From assembly GCF_009729205.1 (NCBI RefSeq), contig NZ_VTHB01000005.1:1-64000 (forward strand): a stretch of DNA of 64,000 nt, written 5' to 3'. A program made the translations under genes and the position numbers. Below the pieces are notes generated by a model. The model was given only the letters and a program-made list of their open reading frames with translations, did no database searches and was not told where the DNA came from. This DNA is from Mycobacteroides sp. CBMA 271 (lineage in GTDB: Bacteria > Actinomycetota > Actinomycetes > Mycobacteriales > Mycobacteriaceae). Below, piece by piece: positions 59,582 to 64,000 of the stretch (position 1 is its first letter; each line of letters starts with the position of its first letter).

Positions 59582-60019
59582 ATGCCATTAACCGGTGAAT
59601 ACGAACCCAGCGGAGTCGATTGGTCCCAGAAGCAGGTGGCCACGATTATCGAGAGTGGGACCACCGACGGCACCACCATCGCGGACATGCCGGTCATCCT
59701 GTTGACCTCGCTGGGTGCCAAGTCCGGCAAGCTGCGCAAGATCGCCCTGATGCGAGTCGAGCACGACGGCGAGTACGCCATCGTGGCCTCGCTCGGCGGC
59801 GCGCCCAAGCACCCCGTCTGGTACTACAACGTGAAGGAAAACCCGCTCGTCGAGCTGCAGGACGGCAGTGTCACCAAGGATTACCAAGCGCGTGAGGTGG
59901 TTGGCGACGAGAAGACGCAGTGGTGGGATCGCGCCGTCGAGGCCTACCCGCCGTATGCGGAATACCAGACCAAGACCGACCGTCAGATCCCGGTTTTCGT
60001 ACTGACGCCTGTCTCTTGA
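59582..60019 (+). CDS. Ddn-like F420-dependent nitroreductase family protein (Rv1558-like)
   Basis: 145 aa, the compact split-barrel of the deazaflavin-dependent nitroreductase family. The family phrases are [21 protein letters not shown] (F420 phosphate contacts), [17 protein letters not shown] and [10 protein letters not shown]. tuberculosis Rv1558 sits before ilvA in the same way and is a Ddn relative. A reductase of quinones or nitro compounds using reduced F420 is the likely activity. Overlaps ilvA by TTGA. Confidence 0.88.
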   Translation: MPLTGEYEPSGVDWSQKQVATIIESGTTDGTTIADMPVILLTSLGAKSGKLRKIALMRVEHDGEYAIVASLGGAPKHPVWYYNVKENPLVELQDGSVTKDYQAREVVGDEKTQWWDRAVEAYPPYAEYQTKTDRQIPVFVLTPVS

Positions 60020-61278
60020 GTACCGGCCAGACGGTGGTGACCGCCGCCGATATCGACGCCGCGGCCAAGCGCATCGATGAGGTAATCCATCCGACCCCTG
60101 TGCAGCATGCCGACCGGCTCTCGGCGCTCACCGGTGCCAATGTGTACCTCAAACGCGAAGACCTGCAATCGGTTCGGTCGTACAAGCTGCGCGGAGCCTT
60201 CAATCTGCTGATGCAACTCAGCGACGAGGAAAAGGCCGCCGGCGTGGTGTGCTCCAGCGCCGGCAACCACGCACAGGGTTTCGCGCTGGCCTGCAAGTCG
60301 ATGGGTGTGCACGGCCGGGTCTACATTCCCAGTAAGACGCCGAAGCAGAAGCGGCAACGAATCACCTACCACGGCAATGGATTTGTGGAGCTGATCGCTG
60401 TGGGCCACGGATACGATGAAGCAGCCGAGGCTGCGATCAATGATGTCGAACGCACCGGTGCCACGTTGGTCCCACCGTTTGATGACGTGCGGACCATCGC
60501 GGGGCAGGGCACCATCGCCGCCGAGATCCTGGATCAACTCGACACGGTGCCGGACGTAGTGGTGGTACCCGTCGGAGGCGGTGGATGTGCCGCCGGGATC
60601 ACCACATACCTGCAAGAGCGTGCGCCATCGGTGCGGATCGTCGGCGTGGAACCTGCGGGGGCCGCATGCATGGCCGCGGCACTGAAGGCCGGAAAGCCGG
60701 TGCCACTGGACCATGTCGACCATTTCGTGGACGGCGCATCCGTGCGGGTTGCCGGGACATTGACCCACCAGGTGCTGGCGGCCGCGGGAGATGCCGTCAG
60801 CATGATGACGGTCTCCGAGGGCGCCGTATGCACCACGATGCTGGAGCTGTACCAGAACGAGGGCATCATCGCCGAGCCCGCTGGTGCGCTGTCGGTCGCC
60901 GCGCTGTCGCAGATGCAGATCGAACCGGGATCGACCGTGGTGTGTCTGATTTCCGGTGGTAATAACGATGTTTCGCGATACGGCGAGATCCTGGAACGCT
61001 CGCTGGTGCATCTCGGGCTCAAGCACTATTTCCTGGTGGACTTCCCGCAGGAACCCGGCGCGCTGCGCCGATTCCTCGGCGACATCCTGGGGCCGAACGA
61101 CGACATCACGCTGTTTGAGTACGTCAAGCGGAACAACCGTGAGATGGGTGCCGCGCTGGTGGGCATCGAGCTCAGCTACGCCGACGACCTGGACGGTTTG
61201 GTGGAGCGAATGAACGATTCCGACCTGGATATCGAACGGCTGGAACCGGATTCGGCGGCCTTCCGGTACCTGACGTAG
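60016..61278 (+). CDS. ilvA: Threonine dehydratase, biosynthetic
   Basis: 420-aa PLP enzyme that deaminates Thr to 2-oxobutyrate, the first step of isoleucine synthesis. The cofactor Lys57 is in SVRSYKLRG, the phosphate-binding loop is [10 protein letters not shown], and a C-terminal ACT-like domain ([22 protein letters not shown]) is available for Ile feedback. I choose TTG 60016, overlapping the Ddn-like gene by four bases, which gives the family length; downstream GTG codons near 60031 are alternatives. Corresponds to Rv1559. Confidence 0.92.
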   Translation: MSTGQTVVTAADIDAAAKRIDEVIHPTPVQHADRLSALTGANVYLKREDLQSVRSYKLRGAFNLLMQLSDEEKAAGVVCSSAGNHAQGFALACKSMGVHGRVYIPSKTPKQKRQRITYHGNGFVELIAVGHGYDEAAEAAINDVERTGATLVPPFDDVRTIAGQGTIAAEILDQLDTVPDVVVVPVGGGGCAAGITTYLQERAPSVRIVGVEPAGAACMAAALKAGKPVPLDHVDHFVDGASVRVAGTLTHQVLAAAGDAVSMMTVSEGAVCTTMLELYQNEGIIAEPAGALSVAALSQMQIEPGSTVVCLISGGNNDVSRYGEILERSLVHLGLKHYFLVDFPQEPGALRRFLGDILGPNDDITLFEYVKRNNREMGAALVGIELSYADDLDGLVERMNDSDLDIERLEPDSAAFRYLT

Positions 61279-61311
61279 ATCGCGCGGCGTGCCGCCAACC
61301 ACCGATAACGT

Positions 61312-61371
61312 GCCGAGAGTGCGGTTTACGGTGAGAAATCGCTAAAAACCACCGAAATCCGCACGCTCGGC
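61312..61371. terminator. Imperfect inverted repeat between convergent ilvA and glgX
   Basis: Arms of 22 bases (61312-61333 and 61350-61371) pair at 19 of 22 positions around the AT-rich loop AGAAATCGCTAAAAAC. Located between two convergent genes, it could end transcription from both sides, or be one member of a dispersed repeat family. Confidence 0.6.
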
Positions 61372-61388
61372 GTCAGGAAACCGGACTA

Positions 61389-63530
61389 CTAACCGCTCTT
61401 GCGCAGTACGACGAGCGCTCGGTCCTGCACCCGCACGCTCTTGCCTGCATCGACAATCGCCGAGCAACTGCCGGTCGGCTCGGCGGTGTCGAGCACCGCG
61501 GTCCACTGGGTCGCGTAGTCACCATCGGGTGTCACGAAGTCCAGCGGTTCGTCATAGGCGTTGAAACACAATAGGAACGAGTCGCCGGACACGCGCTCAC
61601 CGCGCGCATTGGGCTCGGGGATCGCATCGCCGTTGAGGAAGACTGCCAGGCTTTTGCCGAACCCGCTGTCCCAGTCCGCGGTGGTCATCTCTTCTCCGGC
61701 GGGTGTCAGCCAGGCAATGTCGCGGACCTCCTCGCCCTCGCGGATCGGACGTCCTGCGAAGAACCGGCGGCGCCGAAACACTGGGTGCTTCTTGCGCAGT
61801 GCGATCACGGTTCTTGCGAACTGCAGCAGGTCTGTGTTGGTCTGGGCGTGTTCCCAGTCCATCCAGGACAGCGGTGAATCCTGGCAGTAGACGTTGTTGT
61901 TGCCCAGCTGGGTCCGACCGATCTCGTCGCCGTGCGACAGCATGGGCGTGCCCTGGCTCAACACCAGGGTCGCCAGAATGTTGCGAGTTTGACGTGCCCG
62001 CAGCGCAAGAATCTCCGGGTCCTCGGTGGGACCTTCCACTCCGCAGTTCCAGGAGCGGTTGTAGCTCTCGCCGTCCTGGTTGTTCTCGCCGTTGGCCTCG
62101 TTGTGCTTTTCGTCGTACGAGACCAGGTCTCGCAGGGTGAAGCCGTCGTGTGCGGTGACGAAGTTGATGCTCGCACTGGGTCGACGTCCGGTGGCCTCGT
62201 ACAGGTCGGAGGAGCCGGTGAGCCGGGATGCGAACTCCCCGAGTGTGGCGGGCTGCCCGCGCCAGTAGTCGCGGACGGTGTCGCGGTACTTGCCGTTCCA
62301 CTCGGTCCAGAGCCCGGGGAAGTTGCCGACCTGGTACCCGCCCTCGCCGATATCCCAAGGCTCGGCGATCAGCTTGACCTGGCTGACGATCGGATCCTGC
62401 TGCACCAGGTCGAAGAACGCCGAGAGTCGATCGACATCGTGTAGTTCACGGGCCAGGGTGGAGGCCAAGTCGAAGCGGAACCCGTCCACATGCATTTCGG
62501 TGACCCAGTAGCGCAGCGAGTCCATGATGAGCTGCAGCGTGTGCGGGTTACGGGCGTTGAGACTGTTCCCGGTGCCGGTGTAGTCGGTGTATCGGGCGAG
62601 GTTCTCGTCGTTGAGCTTGTAGTAGGCGCGGTTGTCGATACCGCGGAAGCCCAGCGTCGGACCAAGGTGATCGCCTTCGGCGGTGTGGTTGTAGACGACG
62701 TCCAGGATGACCTCGATGCCCGCCTCGTGCAGGGCGCGCACCATCGCCTTGAACTCGGCGACGGCGCCGCCGGCATGCGGTGAGGATGCGTACCCGGCAT
62801 GTGGAGCCAGGTATCCGAAAGTGTTGTACCCCCAATAATTTCGCAGTCCGAGACCCACCAGTCGGATGTCGTGGAAGAACTGGTGCACGGGCATCAGTTC
62901 GATGGCGGTGACGCCCAGCGAATGAAGATGGTCGATCACCACCGGATGCGCCAAGCCGGCATAGGTGCCCCGGAGCTCCTCGGGAACGCCGGGATGTGTC
63001 TGCGTCATGCCCTTGACGTGGGCCTCGTAGATCACCGTTTCGTGATACGGGGTGCGTGGCTGGCGATCCGAGCCCCAGTCGAAGTACGGGTTGATGACGA
63101 CGGTGGTCATGGTGTGTCCCAGAGAGTTTCGAGCGACGAGCAACTCGGTGTCTAGCGGATCGATCTGGTAGGAGAGCAGCGGCGGGGCATCGCCGGATCC
63201 ATAGTCGAAGTCGCCGTGGAAGGCCTTGCCGTATGGGTCGAGGAGCACCTTGCTCGGGTCGCAGCGGTGCCCATTCTCTGGATCCCACGGGCCGTGGACC
63301 CGGAATCCGTAGCGTTGGCCAGGGGAGATGGTCGGCAGGTAGCAGTGCCAGACGTAACCGTCGACCTCGTCGAGTGGCACCCGGGTTTCGGTACCGTCCT
63401 TGGCGATTAGGCACAGCTCGACGGCGGTGGCGACTTCGGAGAACAACGAGAAGTTGGTGCCCGCTCCGTCATAGGTTGCACCGAGCGGATAAGGGCTTCC
63501 CGGCCATACCTGAAGTGGTGGCAGGGTCAT
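61389..63530 (-). CDS. glgX: Glycogen debranching enzyme GlgX/TreX
   Basis: 713-aa GH13 debranching enzyme. The N-terminal carbohydrate-binding domain is [26 protein letters not shown]; the catalytic barrel has [23 protein letters not shown] (nucleophile Asp) and [17 protein letters not shown] (acid Glu), with [16 protein letters not shown] as the fourth conserved region. It debranches glycogen for the TreY-TreZ trehalose route (Rv1564c). treY and treZ are not in the window. TAGGGT on the minus strand, exactly six bases before ATG 63530, suggests a leaderless start. Confidence 0.95.
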   Translation of the reverse strand: MTLPPLQVWPGSPYPLGATYDGAGTNFSLFSEVATAVELCLIAKDGTETRVPLDEVDGYVWHCYLPTISPGQRYGFRVHGPWDPENGHRCDPSKVLLDPYGKAFHGDFDYGSGDAPPLLSYQIDPLDTELLVARNSLGHTMTTVVINPYFDWGSDRQPRTPYHETVIYEAHVKGMTQTHPGVPEELRGTYAGLAHPVVIDHLHSLGVTAIELMPVHQFFHDIRLVGLGLRNYWGYNTFGYLAPHAGYASSPHAGGAVAEFKAMVRALHEAGIEVILDVVYNHTAEGDHLGPTLGFRGIDNRAYYKLNDENLARYTDYTGTGNSLNARNPHTLQLIMDSLRYWVTEMHVDGFRFDLASTLARELHDVDRLSAFFDLVQQDPIVSQVKLIAEPWDIGEGGYQVGNFPGLWTEWNGKYRDTVRDYWRGQPATLGEFASRLTGSSDLYEATGRRPSASINFVTAHDGFTLRDLVSYDEKHNEANGENNQDGESYNRSWNCGVEGPTEDPEILALRARQTRNILATLVLSQGTPMLSHGDEIGRTQLGNNNVYCQDSPLSWMDWEHAQTNTDLLQFARTVIALRKKHPVFRRRRFFAGRPIREGEEVRDIAWLTPAGEEMTTADWDSGFGKSLAVFLNGDAIPEPNARGERVSGDSFLLCFNAYDEPLDFVTPDGDYATQWTAVLDTAEPTGSCSAIVDAGKSVRVQDRALVVLRKSG

Positions 63531-63536
63531 GCATAG

Positions 63537-63542
63537 ACCCTA
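63537..63542 (-). promoter_or_regulatory. -10 box of a probable leaderless promoter for glgX
   Basis: TAGGGT on the minus strand followed by six bases and ATG 63530. It lies between glgX and the upstream acyltransferase gene, so glgX may have its own transcript. Confidence 0.5.
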
Positions 63543-63568
63543 TCGGTCAATCGCCGCGATCGCGCGCA

Positions 63569-64000
63569 TCACTGGCCCGGGGGAACGGGACGCCACCATC
63601 CGGTGGCCACGGCGATCTGCCGCCCCAGCTCCTTGGTCATGGTGCGCATGTATGTCGCCGAGATGTGGTGAGAATCGTGATACACCAATACATTTCCTTC
63701 GACCGCGCGGCACTTGTCGGGCCGGCACACCGCGCGGGTCATATCGAGGATCTTCAGCAACGGGAACTGGTTTGCGATGGCCAGCGTGGGATTCACGTCA
63801 TCGAGCGCGCGGTTGCGATCCATGGCGCACGAATCGGAGTTTCCGCCCGCGGAGATGCAATCGGCCGCGGTGTAGGTGGTGCCGTCCTTGTCGATGAGCC
63901 AGGGGGTGTCGCGCATCCCCAGCACGGGGATCCCTGCCTCGTCGAAGGCGGTCCAGATTCCCAGATAGCTGTCCGGCATCACATCACCGTTACCGAAGGC
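63569..64000 (-). CDS. C-terminal SGNH domain of an acyltransferase, cut by the window edge
   Basis: Open to the right edge, 143 residues visible. The sequence DSHHISATYMRTMTKELG is the catalytic Asp-His block of SGNH esterase-like domains fused to acyltransferase-3 membrane proteins (OafA/YrhL type). Four Cys residues (DCISAG, DSCAMD, AVCRPDKC) are typical of the secreted SGNH part. The membrane acyltransferase half lies outside the window. Same position as M. tuberculosis Rv1565c. The final codon is followed after 38 bases by the glgX start. Confidence 0.82.
   Translation of the reverse strand, partial: AFGNGDVMPDSYLGIWTAFDEAGIPVLGMRDTPWLIDKDGTTYTAADCISAGGNSDSCAMDRNRALDDVNPTLAIANQFPLLKILDMTRAVCRPDKCRAVEGNVLVYHDSHHISATYMRTMTKELGRQIAVATGWWRPVPPGQ

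Overview
The window looks like chromosome from a rapidly growing mycobacterium. The high GC, the mycolic-acid gene pair fabG1-inhA, LpqH-type lipoproteins, RipA/RipB cell-wall hydrolases, an F420-type (Ddn-like) reductase and gene order that follows M. tuberculosis Rv1471-Rv1496 and then Rv1536-Rv1565 (recalled from memory, not searched) all point there. Several M. tuberculosis genes are missing from their usual places (Rv1482c, mazEF4, and everything between Rv1496 and ileS). That and the InhA sequence suggest the abscessus-chelonae group; the species is an inference.

Layout. 0-2.2 kb: tail of an unknown gene and two paralogous DUF5666-like lipoproteins. 2.2-6.6 kb: old-yellow-enzyme reductase, thioredoxin, enoyl-CoA hydratase, ABC-F ATPase and a small HTH protein. 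6.7-9.0 kb: two AMIN-like secreted proteins, then a DinB-like protein and a TetR regulator downstream of acn (9.1-11.9 kb). 12.1-18.5 kb: envelope block with a DUF6676-like membrane protein, ripA, ripB, moxR1, a DUF58 protein and a VWA protein. 18.6-21.2 kb: fabG1-inhA-hemH. 22.1-23.7 kb: NfeD and SPFH membrane-organisation proteins.

23.7-27.6 kb is the most interesting part, an apparent magnesium locus. It has a housekeeping-type promoter, an M-box (Mg2+) riboswitch, a long structured leader, an uncalled 45-aa protein, two perfect hairpins, a membrane-less MgtE-like regulator (PRC barrel, MgtE_N, CBS pair), an NRAMP-related transporter whose metal-site motifs are altered as in the NRMT Mg2+ clade, another hairpin, and a second uncalled 43-aa protein paralogous to the first.

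27.7-34.4 kb: two DoxX-like proteins, a TVP38-family protein, and mutA-mutB-meaB (methylmalonyl-CoA mutase and its GTPase chaperone). 34.4-40.3 kb is accessory: a gene with an AbiEi-type N-terminus and nuclease-like C-terminus bracketed by a 55-bp direct repeat, a DEDDh exonuclease, a nucleotidyltransferase, a LysR/MFS divergent pair and an orphan secreted protein. 40.3-64 kb returns to core genes: T-box-controlled ileS, a methyltransferase, a PknH-sensor-like protein, DNA polymerase IV, asparaginase, lspA-rluD-rarD, a flavin monooxygenase, three tandem LpqH-family lipoproteins, dnaE1, membrane proteins, a Ddn-like reductase with ilvA, glgX, and the tail of an SGNH acyltransferase.

Two architectural habits recur. 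Many genes start about 6-9 nt after a TANNNT -10 box, so leaderless transcripts are likely. Five of nine convergent gene pairs share exactly four bases at their stop codons, four of them as CTAG. I see no tRNA, rRNA, insertion sequence, prophage or CRISPR array.
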